NCBI RefSeq assembly: GCF_900129555.1
Contig: NZ_FQWC01000001.1
Coordinates: 1 to 64,000 of the forward strand
Length of the DNA: 64,000 bases
From: Flavobacterium defluvii
GTDB lineage: Bacteria; Bacteroidota; Bacteroidia; Flavobacteriales; Flavobacteriaceae
Direction: 5' to 3'
Part shown: piece after piece, positions 51,201 to 59,661 of the stretch
Numbering within the stretch: the stretch's first letter is position 1
Layout: each line of letters starts with the position of its first letter
Position numbers and translations under genes: made by a program
Notes under the pieces: generated by a model
Seen by the model: the letters and a program-made list of their open reading frames with translations, nothing else
The model's database searches: none
What the model was told of the DNA's origin: nothing

Positions 51201-52351
51201 GTTTTATAAAGCTGATTAGCTGGATAAAATCCATTTCCTGTTCCATAATTTAATGATATATCATACAATCCTAAACTAGAATTCCATGTTGCATATGCCA
51301 GAAATAATTTTACCTCATTGTCAACATTTGTCTTATAATCCATTTTAATTGTATGGTTATTGGCAAGAGCCCAATCATTTCCTGGAGCAGCCTGCTGTAA
51401 TACACGACTTAAAGGTGAAGCTTCGAGTTGTTTTTCACTAAATGGATTATTATTCGCAGCTCCGTAGTTAGTTTGATACTGCGAAATTAAATTAGGAATT
51501 AATGTTGCCGGATCAATATAACTGAGATTATTTTGTGAAGAAGCAAACGGGAGATATTCTTTTGTCTGTCTGCCAAAATCATCATATTCAATAGGTGTAA
51601 CAATGTCTTTTCCAGTTGCTGAAGATTGATAAGCATTTTTTTGTACCGGCCTGCCAAGTCCATCAAAATAAGTTATATTTTGATTTGCCTGAAGAATAGT
51701 CGGTGTTGATATACTTGTGGCAGTAGGAGTTTTATAAGTTACATTTTTTATCGAATTGCGATTTAATAAAACAGGTATTAAACTATTGCAATTAGCATTT
51801 GTACCTGGAATTGTTGGACAATTATCAGTATTATCCAAAACATAATTCCCATTAGGTTTTGTACATTGTGCAGCAATAAAATTTGAAGGATCTCCTAAAC
51901 CATCCAAATCTTCATCATAATACCATGTCTGTGCATCTGAACAGGCAAGATTCTTAGTAAAACTAAAATAACATCCATACCATTGTGTTGGAGGATTCTT
52001 TAAATAAAAAATCAAAGCATTATTTTCAATTTTTGCTGCAAAATTTGCTAATGGGTTTCCTGGTGCAGATGATAATTGTCCCAATTCCATATTAGGAAGT
52101 GCAGGAGAAATTGTCAAAGTCGCAACAGTACCTATTTTTAAGTAACTTAAATTACTCCAAGCAGCAGAAAGATTAATAGTTAATATATCGTTATTTATAG
52201 ATATTGTACCACCTCCGGTACCACTTTGTCCATCATTGTTTAGATTAGGAACTGTAATGTTTTGTGTGTAGTTAGGATAAATTCCAGCCTGAATTTGACC
52301 AAAAAACATCAGCAAAACGAACACTAAGTAGTAATTGTATTTTTTCATCAT
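48233..52351 (-). CDS. Rhs family polymorphic toxin (DUF6443, RHS core, variable tip)
   Basis: I start at ATG 52351 (1372 aa); a TTG two codons earlier is possible. A signal peptide is present (YYLVFVLLMFFGQIQA). Then: a thrombospondin-3-like Ca-binding stretch 'DEDLDGLGDPSNF' (~165), the DUF6443 domain ('NQNITYFDGLGRPVQKNAYQ'), a 'PGFNAVAGSTFSATI' coat-hanger module, many YD/RHS repeats, and the RHS-associated core ('YYPFGLKQNGYN', 'NFYDYGARNYDPALGRWMNY', 'NPVYFIDPDGM') near residue 1190. The last ~175 residues are the variable tip, with an unusual His/Glu stretch 'LDHEGGKIGHLQNPDKKHTA' that may be a metal site. Partner of the gene upstream. Confidence 0.88.
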   Translation of the reverse strand: MMKKYNYYLVFVLLMFFGQIQAGIYPNYTQNITVPNLNNDGQSGTGGGTISINNDILTINLSAAWSNLSYLKIGTVATLTISPALPNMELGQLSSAPGNPLANFAAKIENNALIFYLKNPPTQWYGCYFSFTKNLACSDAQTWYYDEDLDGLGDPSNFIAAQCTKPNGNYVLDNTDNCPTIPGTNANCNSLIPVLLNRNSIKNVTYKTPTATSISTPTILQANQNITYFDGLGRPVQKNAYQSSATGKDIVTPIEYDDFGRQTKEYLPFASSQNNLSYIDPATLIPNLISQYQTNYGAANNNPFSEKQLEASPLSRVLQQAAPGNDWALANNHTIKMDYKTNVDNEVKLFLAYATWNSSLGLYDISLNYGTGNGFYPANQLYKTITYDENTTASPTEANGSTVEFKNKEGQLILKRTYDAGVKHDTYYVYDSYGNLTYVIPPKAADLITSVAAQNDVTSTTVVNSGSSLQLTATNSIRLLPGFNAVAGSTFSATIVSNQGVLDNLCYQYKYDYRNRLVEKKLPGKQWEFIVYDKLDRSVATGPSLSPFTDITSAGCSITKYDALNRPIITAWLPGTVTSADRKTLQDTQNGYTANFSETKIATATNTTINGVSFRYTTAAWPTTGYHVLTVNYFDDYNYPNAPTIPASVETQNVYYNTKTATTEKPIGLATGSWTRILENSTTYRNELAYTLYDAKARPIRTYTQNFLGGYTYTDSKLNPFSGQLQYSITRHKRLSTDTELMTKDAFTYSNQDRLLTQTHQINSGTIELIASNTYDELGQLISKKVGNTTAAPTQNINYTYNIRGWMTNINDINSLTNGTDPKDQFAFKINYNTISSGITGVKALYNGNIAETYWTSASETTPVIRSYGYKYDNLNRLKDAVFQRAATTNNAYNESLTYDKNGSILSLMRNGNNETVVTQIDNLVYSYGTSNQINQLTKVVDNAPTASKVNGFIDSAANTVDDYSYDANGNMTKDNNKNITGITYNNLNLPAQITFATTGNIVYLYNAAGQKVQKIVTATSPANVTTTDYLGGYQYENAALKFFPTAEGYVEPISGSYKYVYQYKDHLGNIRLSYDKTLVIKEENNYYPFGLKQNGYNNVKSGVENKYKYNGKELQDELGLNFYDYGARNYDPALGRWMNYDPLAEKSRRFNPYTYALNNPVYFIDPDGMMATPPDDHFDTAGNFLYTDTRTTNNIVIDLPQNNPATASNFEVKLSDYTFNESNYSSLSKIAGHYASDASVNLKDVHNGKISVADAVSGESKGGLTSYTIEKYNDGVGSVPNVYGSETLMNTKGSTVTVNLIDGKVDSLLTDKNNFTATLDHEGGKIGHLQNPDKKHTAIYTDELKKYENKITPSFAEHLKDMFDYYKKRGE

Positions 52352-52358
52352 TTTCAAA

Positions 52359-55300
52359 TTAATTTTGGTACTGGTATTTATTTTCAGATAAAATATTGTT
52401 GTCTTTGTCTTTTACATTTATCAGCCTTGCAAATGAATCGTAAGTATAAGTGATCTTATCAAATTTTGGATCTGTTATAGTACTTACGCCAACTAACGGT
52501 ATATGAGTGTATGTGCTAATTGGACTATTTACTAAACTACTGTTATCCCTAAGACTATTTATAGCTGCTAAATTACTCTCATTATAACCATCCAAAACTG
52601 TTGTTGTTATTCCTAAAGCAGCTGCAACTTGTGAATAAGTAGCATTTTCAATTTTCGCAATAGGAAGTGTCTTTCCATACCCCCAAAGTATAGTTACACT
52701 TGTGCCATTCTCCAAAGTGTATTGCAACGTGTTTCCTTTTGCATCATATTTGTCTATAGTAACCTTTTTTTCTGGAGCTGGATAGCTTATACTATTTATT
52801 CCTTTTACTGCAAAAATATATTTAGGTAAAATTAAATTTGAAGTTGTAGCATCTTTTGCATACTGCGTACTTTGCCTTGTTAATAACTCAGTATTTTTAC
52901 GGCTTTCTGTTACCAATGGAATACCAGTCATCTGAGCAGTAGTCATTGTGCTTTCAATTGGTAAAAGTTCTGGATTATCATTGGCATAATAATATGTCGT
53001 CGACAATTCATCACCATTACTATTTATAGTTGCAGATTTTCTTGTTTTTCCCTGACTATTGTATGTCAATGTTTCTGTCGTAGTAACTGCATTGCCATTA
53101 AAATACTGTTTAGAAACGGTACTGCTTGGCATATACCAAATTGCTGTAAGTGGATAAACGTCGTATTGATATTGAACCCCGTTTAAAGGACTATCGTTAA
53201 AATAAGCACTAATAGTACCTCCGGCATAGTAATCAGTTCCACAAGGTATTCCATAACTACCAAACGATTTTAAAACAGGTTTTATTCCAAAAAAGTTTAC
53301 AACAGGCTTTATAGGATCATACGTATAAGTCTTATCTGTCAACAGAGTACCGGTATTATTATAAGTTTCTTCCTTACTAATTAATCCATTTAATAGATTT
53401 GGGATACTAGGCAAACCTGTTTTTGTTTTATTAGGAGTGTTGTTATAATAAAATGTCTTTTTTCCAATATTGTTAGCTTCTGTATCTTTAATGTCTATTT
53501 CTTCGACCTTATCATAACCAATAGGATTTCCCCCGCCAATTCCAAAATCATCAGAAGACAAACCTATTTTTTTATAAAACCCAATATACTCATAAGCATT
53601 ACCACTAGATACTCCTCCTCCGGTTTTATTACTATATCTCAGCATTGTTAATGGCTCAAACTTGTTAAGCAATTTCCCTCCATAATACTTAAATTGCTTA
53701 TTTGAAGTTACCACACCAAAAGCCGAATAATTTTTGATTGATTTAATTCGCATTCCACCCTGGTTACTGAGGGATGTATCAACGCCAGTATCATCATAAT
53801 AGTAAAATCTTGAATTAACAGATGAAGAATGATATAAATTTTCAGCATAATTTAAAGCATCAGGCATAAATACTTTTACTGTATAAGTTACACTTGGATC
53901 AGGATCATAAGGAATTACCATTGTTTCATCCCATTGTTTTCTGTTATTACTTGTAAACTCTGTATTTAAAACCGTAGACAGATCCCATCTTTTTATTAAA
54001 GTTGTTGTTGGCGTTCCGCTTACTGTTTTAGTTTTAGTAAATTCTATATAACATCCCGACATTTCTGCATAAGTCCATGCCGCACGATTTACATTGTATG
54101 CATCTATTATATTTGAGAAAACAATTGTTACTTCCCTTGTTAATTTAAATTGTTTTGTAACAGTATTTACAGCGTCATTATTATCTAAAAGATAAATATT
54201 TTTATTGGCCGCAGTATTTTCATAAACCTCAGGTATAAATTGGTTTGAAAAAGAATTAGGTTCATATTCAAATTGAGTAAAACCACCAGTTGGATAAGTA
54301 ATTTTGTTAAGCATATAGGCTCCAGCATATGCATTATCAGTATATCTGTTGGCTGAATTATTACTAAATTTAAAGTATGGTTTTTGAACTGTACTAAAAG
54401 TTTCATCCAGATCATAATGAAAATAATCTAAATTAGGAATGTAAGTGGTATTATTTTGTCCATTGTAGTATCCCCAAAAATCTACTGCGAATGAATTTTT
54501 TTGAGGCAAGAGAACATTCGTATTATAGTTAAATTTATATTCTGGCTTACTATTATCTGGTGTAGTATCCGTATTATAACCAATCTCTTTTACAGAGTCA
54601 AGCTTCAATCTTTTATTAAGTTCACCATAAGTTGAATTCCCATTATAGCCTGTAGTATTGTTAGCAAAATAACTATAACCAAAATTATAAGATTTAATTT
54701 TAGTATTGCTTACAGTTGAGACAATGTCTATTGATTTCAATCTTTTAATTTTTGTAGATGATGTAGAATTAATATCATCTCTATCCTCTAAATTAAAATT
54801 AATTGTTGCCGTAGGACTTACTATTTTAGTTAATGTTTTTTTATTACAATTAATAAAAGAAAAATGTTTCTCTAAAACTGAAGTCTGACCCATCAATGAA
54901 GATGGCCCTTGAAAATCAATTGATTCCGTATAAAAATAGTTTATAGTCTGCTCATTTATATACGTGTAATTTATTGTTTTGCCATTTGCTAGTACAATTT
55001 GACCTAGCTTAAATGTATATCCTGATATATCAAACATATTGTTAGCATGAGAATCCTCTAATACATTAAAGTAATATACATTCCCATCAATTGTTCGTGC
55101 TGTAATACTTGTAGAAGTTACCTGAAATGTTACATCCTCCCCTTTGTTATCAAGAATTACAACTTGATTAGTGTCTGGATTGATGTAAAATCTACCTGAA
55201 TGACCATTAAAATTATATGAGAAGATATCAGGCTGTCTTTTACCTCCTATCAAATCATTCATTGCACAATAAGGATCCCAATACCCATGATTTCCATCTT

Positions 55301-55832
55301 CAAGACATGGTGATGAACTTGCGGCCATAGATCTTCCAATTTCATTTAACGAATAATAATCTCCAGTATAAAGAAATCTATTTTTAAATGTATTTGTATC
55401 GGCATCTGTTGCACAAGTGTATTGTTGATTTCTTTGAATATCAACTTCTCCACGTATTTCAATAGATATAGTTCCTTCGGGGCTTAAATCCCATCCTAAG
55501 CCAACCCAGGTTGCTTCATCGGCTACTTTAATTCCAGAACTATGGTAACTTAAAGTTATTGGAATCTCAATACCATCTTCTTTAACAGAGTATAAAGGAA
55601 CCGATATTTCTGGCGTGCCTGTATAGTATCCAACAGGAATATCGCCGAATCGCCCCAATAATGCAGCTTCAGGAGATGAAGGAATACTTAATTTTGGTGA
55701 ATAAGTAGAAATGTTTTGCGAATACAAAGTACTCAAACCGAATAACAAAAAAAACAACGTAAATACGCTGTTTTTTTGTTTTATTAAATAATTACTAATA
55801 GATTTCAATTTGTTTTGGTTTCTAATGGTCAT
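52359..55832 (-). CDS. Rhs-associated large exported protein, YD-repeat type
   Basis: A 1157-aa protein with a signal segment (VFTLFFLLFGLSTLYS). It begins 'PVGYYTGTPEISVPLYSVKE' and 'ITLSYHSSGIKVADEATWVG', with 'LGWDLSPEG', the characteristic start of SpvB/TcC-like Bacteroidota Rhs companions, and ends with RHS-type repeats ('ITYTYDSFARLINVKDKDNN'). It has no toxin tip: the frame stops cleanly 7 bp before the start of the tip-bearing Rhs gene. The two are almost certainly one operon, in which this protein may build part of the Rhs cage or surface display. Confidence 0.85.
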   Translation of the reverse strand: MTIRNQNKLKSISNYLIKQKNSVFTLFFLLFGLSTLYSQNISTYSPKLSIPSSPEAALLGRFGDIPVGYYTGTPEISVPLYSVKEDGIEIPITLSYHSSGIKVADEATWVGLGWDLSPEGTISIEIRGEVDIQRNQQYTCATDADTNTFKNRFLYTGDYYSLNEIGRSMAASSSPCLEDGNHGYWDPYCAMNDLIGGKRQPDIFSYNFNGHSGRFYINPDTNQVVILDNKGEDVTFQVTSTSITARTIDGNVYYFNVLEDSHANNMFDISGYTFKLGQIVLANGKTINYTYINEQTINYFYTESIDFQGPSSLMGQTSVLEKHFSFINCNKKTLTKIVSPTATINFNLEDRDDINSTSSTKIKRLKSIDIVSTVSNTKIKSYNFGYSYFANNTTGYNGNSTYGELNKRLKLDSVKEIGYNTDTTPDNSKPEYKFNYNTNVLLPQKNSFAVDFWGYYNGQNNTTYIPNLDYFHYDLDETFSTVQKPYFKFSNNSANRYTDNAYAGAYMLNKITYPTGGFTQFEYEPNSFSNQFIPEVYENTAANKNIYLLDNNDAVNTVTKQFKLTREVTIVFSNIIDAYNVNRAAWTYAEMSGCYIEFTKTKTVSGTPTTTLIKRWDLSTVLNTEFTSNNRKQWDETMVIPYDPDPSVTYTVKVFMPDALNYAENLYHSSSVNSRFYYYDDTGVDTSLSNQGGMRIKSIKNYSAFGVVTSNKQFKYYGGKLLNKFEPLTMLRYSNKTGGGVSSGNAYEYIGFYKKIGLSSDDFGIGGGNPIGYDKVEEIDIKDTEANNIGKKTFYYNNTPNKTKTGLPSIPNLLNGLISKEETYNNTGTLLTDKTYTYDPIKPVVNFFGIKPVLKSFGSYGIPCGTDYYAGGTISAYFNDSPLNGVQYQYDVYPLTAIWYMPSSTVSKQYFNGNAVTTTETLTYNSQGKTRKSATINSNGDELSTTYYYANDNPELLPIESTMTTAQMTGIPLVTESRKNTELLTRQSTQYAKDATTSNLILPKYIFAVKGINSISYPAPEKKVTIDKYDAKGNTLQYTLENGTSVTILWGYGKTLPIAKIENATYSQVAAALGITTTVLDGYNESNLAAINSLRDNSSLVNSPISTYTHIPLVGVSTITDPKFDKITYTYDSFARLINVKDKDNNILSENKYQYQN

Positions 55833-56356
55833 ATAATTAGCTTAATTATTATAAACTTGTACTTGGTGGATTTTGAACACAATATTAATGCATTTTTTAG
55901 TGTTAATTTTTTGTTTTTTGAGAAGACAAAACCTCGTTATAATTTTATTTATTTTAACAATTGAAAATCAGTTCAATATTATAATTTTGATAAGTTTTTG
56001 TAATGCTAAAAATGTAAAAAAACAGATTAATTATGGCTAAAAAAAATCAAATCTTATTCCGCATGCTAATCTATATAATTACACATTCATTTTTTACGGA
56101 GTTTCCGTATTATTACATTCTATGATGAGGAAAAATGTCTTCATTAATTTTGTAATTAGAGCATACGCACTTTTGCTAAAATAAAATCTAAATAAAGTTG
56201 AATTATTTTTTTAGAAGTCACTTTTTAATTTACTAGCTAATAACTAATCAATTCATTACCAAAAAAAAGTACAAATTGTGAATATCTATTTTACTAAATC
56301 TTCATTTATTTTCCTGTAAAATCTATCTTTGGCATCCTTATAAAAAAATAGAAAGA
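55833..56356. other. Divergent intergenic region of 524 bp
   Basis: Very A/T-rich sequence separating the Rhs operon (minus) from the DUF4494 gene (plus). No coding frame or hairpin with T tract. The only clear motif is TATCTTTG at 56324-56331. The length suggests regulatory sequence for the Rhs operon, but no promoter on the minus strand fits well. Confidence 0.5.
56324..56331 (+). promoter_or_regulatory. -7 promoter element of the DUF4494 gene
   Basis: TATCTTTG matches TAnnTTTG exactly and lies 25 bp before the ATG. The -33 TTG is not at the ideal distance. Confidence 0.6.
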
Positions 56357-56902
56357 ATGAGCGCAATTTGGTACGAATGCAAAGTAAAATATAGAAAAAC
56401 AGATGAAACCGGAGGCCAAAAAGTTTTAACAGAGCCTTATCTGGTAGATGCAATTTCATATACAGAAGCTGAAAAAAGAATTAATGAAGAAATGGCGGCT
56501 TATATTAGTGAAGAATTTAAAATCACAAATATAAAAGTGGCCAATTATGCTGAAATTCATCCGTTTGAAAATGCTGACCGCTGGTTTAAATCTAAAGTTT
56601 CCTTGATTGCTTATGATGAAGAAAGCGGAAAAGAAAGAAAATCAAACATGTATATGCTGGTTCAGGCAAATGATGTTAGAGAAGCATTTGACAATACAAT
56701 TCATGTAATGAAAAACACAATGGGCGAATATTCAATTCCAGCCATTTCAGAATCGCCAATTATGGATGTTTTTCCTTATTTCAGCGGTGAAGAGGAAGAA
56801 ACAGAAATGCTCGAAAGATTCAATGCTCTTAAAGCTTCAAAACCTGTAAAAGCTGATGAAGAAATCATTGATCACATGGAATTTGAAACCGTAGAGGAAT
56901 AA
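56357..56902 (+). CDS. DUF4494 domain-containing protein
   Basis: A 181-aa cytosolic protein. 'AIWYECKVKYRKTDETGGQK', 'EPYLVDAISYTEAEKRINEE' and 'ADRWFKSKVSLIAYDEESGK' are the DUF4494 pattern, a conserved Bacteroidota family of unknown function. The last ~35 residues are acidic. It has its own -7 element and a GAAA-tetraloop terminator directly after the stop. Confidence 0.88.
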   Translation: MSAIWYECKVKYRKTDETGGQKVLTEPYLVDAISYTEAEKRINEEMAAYISEEFKITNIKVANYAEIHPFENADRWFKSKVSLIAYDEESGKERKSNMYMLVQANDVREAFDNTIHVMKNTMGEYSIPAISESPIMDVFPYFSGEEEETEMLERFNALKASKPVKADEEIIDHMEFETVEE

Positions 56903-56910
56903 AATTAAAC

Positions 56911-56941
56911 GAAGCTTCAGAGAAATCTGGAGCTTTTTTAT
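56911..56941 (+). terminator. Intrinsic terminator after DUF4494 gene
   Basis: AAGCTTCAGA (56912-56921), GAAA loop, TCTGGAGCTT (56926-56935), T run. Same hairpin as behind the tRNAs. Confidence 0.85.
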
Positions 56942-57012
56942 TTGCAAATAACATCAAAAATAAAATCCTATCTTCGTTATACAAAACCATTTACAACCAA
57001 ACCAAAAACTCC

Positions 57013-58524
57013 ATGAATAAAAAAACACTTATTTTAATTGGGTTTATCATTTTAAAATTTGTCCTGCAATATGCTTTAATAAGTCCCGAATATGATTTGC
57101 AGCGCGATGAATACTTACATCTCGATCAGGCAAATCATTTGGCCTGGGGTTATTTATCTGTTCCTCCAGTAACTTCCTGGTTTTCTTATATCATATTATT
57201 ACTTGGAAATTCTGTTTTTTGGGTAAAGTTCTTCCCTGCTCTTTTTGGTACTTTGACGCTTTTAGTTGTATGGAAAACAGTTGAACTTTTAAAAGGAAAT
57301 CTTTATGCTTCAATTTTAAGCGCGCTTTGCATTGTATTTTCAGCATTATTAAGAATCAACATGCTGTATCAGCCAAATTCATTTGATGTTTTGTGCTGGA
57401 CAACATTTTATTATATTCTCGTTCAATATGTAACTACCGAAAAACCAAAATGGCTTTATATTGGAGCTGTCGTTTTTGCTTTCGGATTTTTAAATAAATA
57501 CAATATACTTTTTCTGCTAATTGGACTTTTACCAGCACTTATACTTTCTAAACAAAGAAAAATATTCACAGAGAAAAAATTATACTTCTCTTTAATTTTA
57601 GGATTATTATTGATCTTACCCAATTTATTATGGCAGTACAATAATCATTTTCCGATTGTACATCATATGAAAGAACTCGCCGAAACACAATTGATAAACG
57701 TAAATCGTGCCGATTTCCTAAAAGAGCAGATTTTATTTTTTATTGGTGCATTCTTCGTTATTCTTTCGTCTTTTTATGCTTTACTTTTTTATAAACCATT
57801 CGAAAAATATAAGTTCTTTTTTGCTTCGATAGTTTTTACAATACTTGTATTTATGTATTTCAAGGCAAAAGATTATTATGCTATTGGCTTATACCCAATT
57901 TACATTGCTTTTGGTTCCGTTTTTCTTTCAGATGTTTTGCAAAATGGATGGAAACGTTTTTTAAAACCTGTTTTTATTGCACTTCCATTATTATTTTTTA
58001 TTCCGATGTATTTCTTAGCGTTTCCAAATAAAAGTCCAGAAAAAATAGTGGCAGAAAAACTGGAAACCCATCGTTGGGAAGACGGAAAAGAACATGATTT
58101 ATCACAGGATTTTGCGGATATGCTGGGCTGGAGAGAACTTGCCAGAAAAACAGATTCGGTTTATGCTTTATTTCCAAAATCTGAAAACACTTTAGTGCTT
58201 TGTGACAATTACGGTCAGGCCGGAGCTATAAATTATTATACAAAAAAAGGAATCAAAGCTGTTTCTTTTAATGCCGATTACGTGAATTGGCTTAACCTAA
58301 ATCTGTATTATACAAACTTAATTCGGGTGAAGGAATTTGAAGAAAAGAGCAATGAATTTAAAGAAACAAGTCCGTTTTTTCAATCAGCTTTTAAAGTAGA
58401 CGGAATCACAAATAAATACGCCCGCGAATTCGGAACGACAATTTTTGTTTTTACCAAAGCCAAAGTCAACATCAATAAAAGGCTTGAACAAGAAATCAAA
58501 GAAGAAAAAAATTACGAAGATTAA
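57013..58524 (+). CDS. GT39-like glycosyltransferase, integral membrane
   Basis: A 503-aa membrane enzyme with about ten hydrophobic segments in its first ~340 residues and a soluble C-terminal part. The first loop 'YDLQRDEYLHLDQANHLAWG' carries the acidic DE pair of ArnT/PMT-type glycosyltransferases, followed by 'VPPVTSWFSYIILLLGNSVF' and 'VKFFPALFGTLTLLVVWKTV'. Such enzymes move a sugar from a polyprenyl-phosphate donor to an outer acceptor (lipid A, protein or glycan); donor and acceptor are unknown here. It overlaps the DUF4269 gene by one base, so the two are coupled. Confidence 0.85.
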   Translation: MNKKTLILIGFIILKFVLQYALISPEYDLQRDEYLHLDQANHLAWGYLSVPPVTSWFSYIILLLGNSVFWVKFFPALFGTLTLLVVWKTVELLKGNLYASILSALCIVFSALLRINMLYQPNSFDVLCWTTFYYILVQYVTTEKPKWLYIGAVVFAFGFLNKYNILFLLIGLLPALILSKQRKIFTEKKLYFSLILGLLLILPNLLWQYNNHFPIVHHMKELAETQLINVNRADFLKEQILFFIGAFFVILSSFYALLFYKPFEKYKFFFASIVFTILVFMYFKAKDYYAIGLYPIYIAFGSVFLSDVLQNGWKRFLKPVFIALPLLFFIPMYFLAFPNKSPEKIVAEKLETHRWEDGKEHDLSQDFADMLGWRELARKTDSVYALFPKSENTLVLCDNYGQAGAINYYTKKGIKAVSFNADYVNWLNLNLYYTNLIRVKEFEEKSNEFKETSPFFQSAFKVDGITNKYAREFGTTIFVFTKAKVNINKRLEQEIKEEKNYED

Positions 58525-59048
58525 TGATCGATTTTACCAATATTGAATATTTAAAAACTGGAAATCCAAAGCAAATTCGGGCTTATGAAACTTTAACTCA
58601 AAATAAGGTTTTAGAAACTCTTTCTGAATTTGATCCGATTTTGGTCGGCACAGTTCCGATTAACATTGATATCAAAAACAGTGATCTTGATATTATTTGT
58701 TATTGGAAAAATAAAGTTGAATTTGTTTCAAGAATTTCTTCTTTATTTGAAAACAAAGCTGAATTCCAAATTCGAGAAGTTATAATTAATCAGCATGAAT
58801 CTGTTGTTACTAACTTTAAAATTGATGATTTTGAAATAGAGATCTTTGGCCAGAATATTCCAACTAAAATTCAAAACGGATACAAACACATGATTATTGA
58901 ACACAAAATCCTGGAGTCAAAAGGCGAAAACTTCCGTTTAGAAATTATAAAACTCAAACAAAATGGTTACAAAACCGAACCAGCTTTTGGCAAATTATTA
59001 GGTTTAAAAATCGATCCGTATTTAGAATTATTGAATTATAAGATTTAA
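58524..59048 (+). CDS. DUF4269 protein (nucleotidyltransferase-like)
   Basis: A 174-aa cytosolic protein. 'LKTGNPKQIRAYETLTQNKV' and 'DPILVGTVPINIDIKNSDLD' are typical of DUF4269; the GT..(n)..SDLDI arrangement resembles the metal-binding strand of the nucleotidyltransferase fold. Its end 'KTEPAFGKLLGLKIDPYLEL' is also conserved in the family. Start overlaps the glycosyltransferase stop (TAATG). Confidence 0.88.
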   Translation: MIDFTNIEYLKTGNPKQIRAYETLTQNKVLETLSEFDPILVGTVPINIDIKNSDLDIICYWKNKVEFVSRISSLFENKAEFQIREVIINQHESVVTNFKIDDFEIEIFGQNIPTKIQNGYKHMIIEHKILESKGENFRLEIIKLKQNGYKTEPAFGKLLGLKIDPYLELLNYKI

Positions 59049-59132
59049 TTCAACAGAATAAAAAACACATTCTACTTAAAATCAAAACCTTACAACAAAC
59101 AATAACTTAATAAAAATATTTCGTTAATTTCT

Positions 59133-59162
59133 TTGGATAACCGTATTTAGTGCTTATCTTTG
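59133..59162 (+). promoter_or_regulatory. Bacteroidota-type promoter of tRNA-fMet (copy 2)
   Basis: TTG at 59133-59135, 19-bp spacer, TATCTTTG at 59155-59162. From this box through the tRNA 3' end the sequence is the same as at 5617-5709. Confidence 0.85.
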
Positions 59163-59174
59163 CACCCGAAACAT

Positions 59175-59247
59175 CGCGGGATAGAGCAGTAGGCAGCTCG
59201 TCGGGCTCATAACCCGAAGGTCACAGGTTCGAGTCCTGTTCCCGCTA
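59175..59247 (+). tRNA. tRNA-fMet (CAT), copy 2
   Basis: Identical to the 73-nt gene at 5637-5709, with mismatched 1:72 position and three G:C pairs in the anticodon stem (initiator features). The leader between the -7 box and the tRNA is also identical, so the duplication covers promoter and gene. A hairpin terminator follows. Confidence 0.93.
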
Positions 59248-59253
59248 CTAAGA

Positions 59254-59286
59254 AAAACACCACTTGAAAAAGCTGGTGTTTTTTTG
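59254..59286 (+). terminator. Intrinsic terminator after tRNA-fMet copy 2
   Basis: AAAACACCA (59254-59262) pairs with TGGTGTTTT (59274-59282), followed by T. It differs from the hairpin behind copy 1 and lies between the tRNA and the GIY-YIG gene. Confidence 0.8.
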
Positions 59287-59304
59287 TTTATAACACTTTA
59301 CGAT

Positions 59305-59559
59305 ATGGATGAATTTGTAGTTTATATTCTTTACTCTGAAAAATTCAATAAAACTTATACAGGTTTTACTTCTAATTTAATCGAAAGATTTAAATCACAT
59401 AACTTTCTTGAAACAAAGGGATATACTTTAAAATTTCGACCTTGGGAAGTTGTTTATGTAGAATTCTTTAAATCAAAATCTGAAGCAATGAAGAGAGAGA
59501 AATATTTAAAAACAGGAGTTGGAAGAGAATTTATCAAAAATCTCATTTCTAAATTATAG
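59305..59559 (+). CDS. GIY-YIG endonuclease domain protein
   Basis: An 84-aa single-domain GIY-YIG nuclease of the UPF0213/YhbQ size class. The start is taken as ATG 59305 (MDEFVVYILYSEKFNKTYTG); a TTG seven codons earlier lies in the terminator. Motifs: VYILYS...YTGFT for GIY-YIG (V-Y-I...Y-T-G), 'NLIERFKSHN' with the catalytic Arg, and Glu in 'SEAMKREKYLKTG'. The gene lies between tRNA-fMet and a duplicated tRNA 3' half, bracketed by 31-bp direct repeats. A decayed relative in the same setting is at 6301-6378. Confidence 0.88.
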   Translation: MDEFVVYILYSEKFNKTYTGFTSNLIERFKSHNFLETKGYTLKFRPWEVVYVEFFKSKSEAMKREKYLKTGVGREFIKNLISKL

Positions 59560-59614
59560 CTCGGCGAGTTCATATCCGCCGCGGCGGACACAGGTTCGAG
59601 TCCTGTTCCCGCTA
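59558..59614 (+). pseudogene. Duplicated tRNA-fMet 3' half
   Basis: Starts at the 3' side of the D stem (AGCTCG), has a CAT anticodon in an altered stem, then an intact T arm and acceptor 3' strand. The final 31 bp (59589-59619) are identical to 59222-59252 in the real tRNA plus its trailer. No 5' half. Confidence 0.85.
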
Positions 59615-59619
59615 CTAAG
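59589..59619 (+). repeat. 31-bp direct repeat of the tRNA-fMet 3' end (att-like)
   Basis: CACAGGTTCGAG through CTACTAAG is identical at 59222-59252 (inside the functional tRNA) and 59589-59619. The two copies bracket the 367-bp interval with the GIY-YIG gene, as attachment sites do. Confidence 0.85.
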
Positions 59620-59620
59620 T

Positions 59621-59650
59621 AAAGCTTCAGAGAAATCTGAGGCTTTTTTT
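59621..59650 (+). terminator. Intrinsic terminator with GAAA tetraloop
   Basis: AAGCTTCAGA (59622-59631), GAAA, TCTGAGGCTT (59636-59645), then T. Variant of the hairpin at 5718, 10318 and 56912. It may serve both the GIY-YIG segment and the convergent gene at 59662. Confidence 0.75.
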
Positions 59651-59661
59651 TGTTTATAAGG

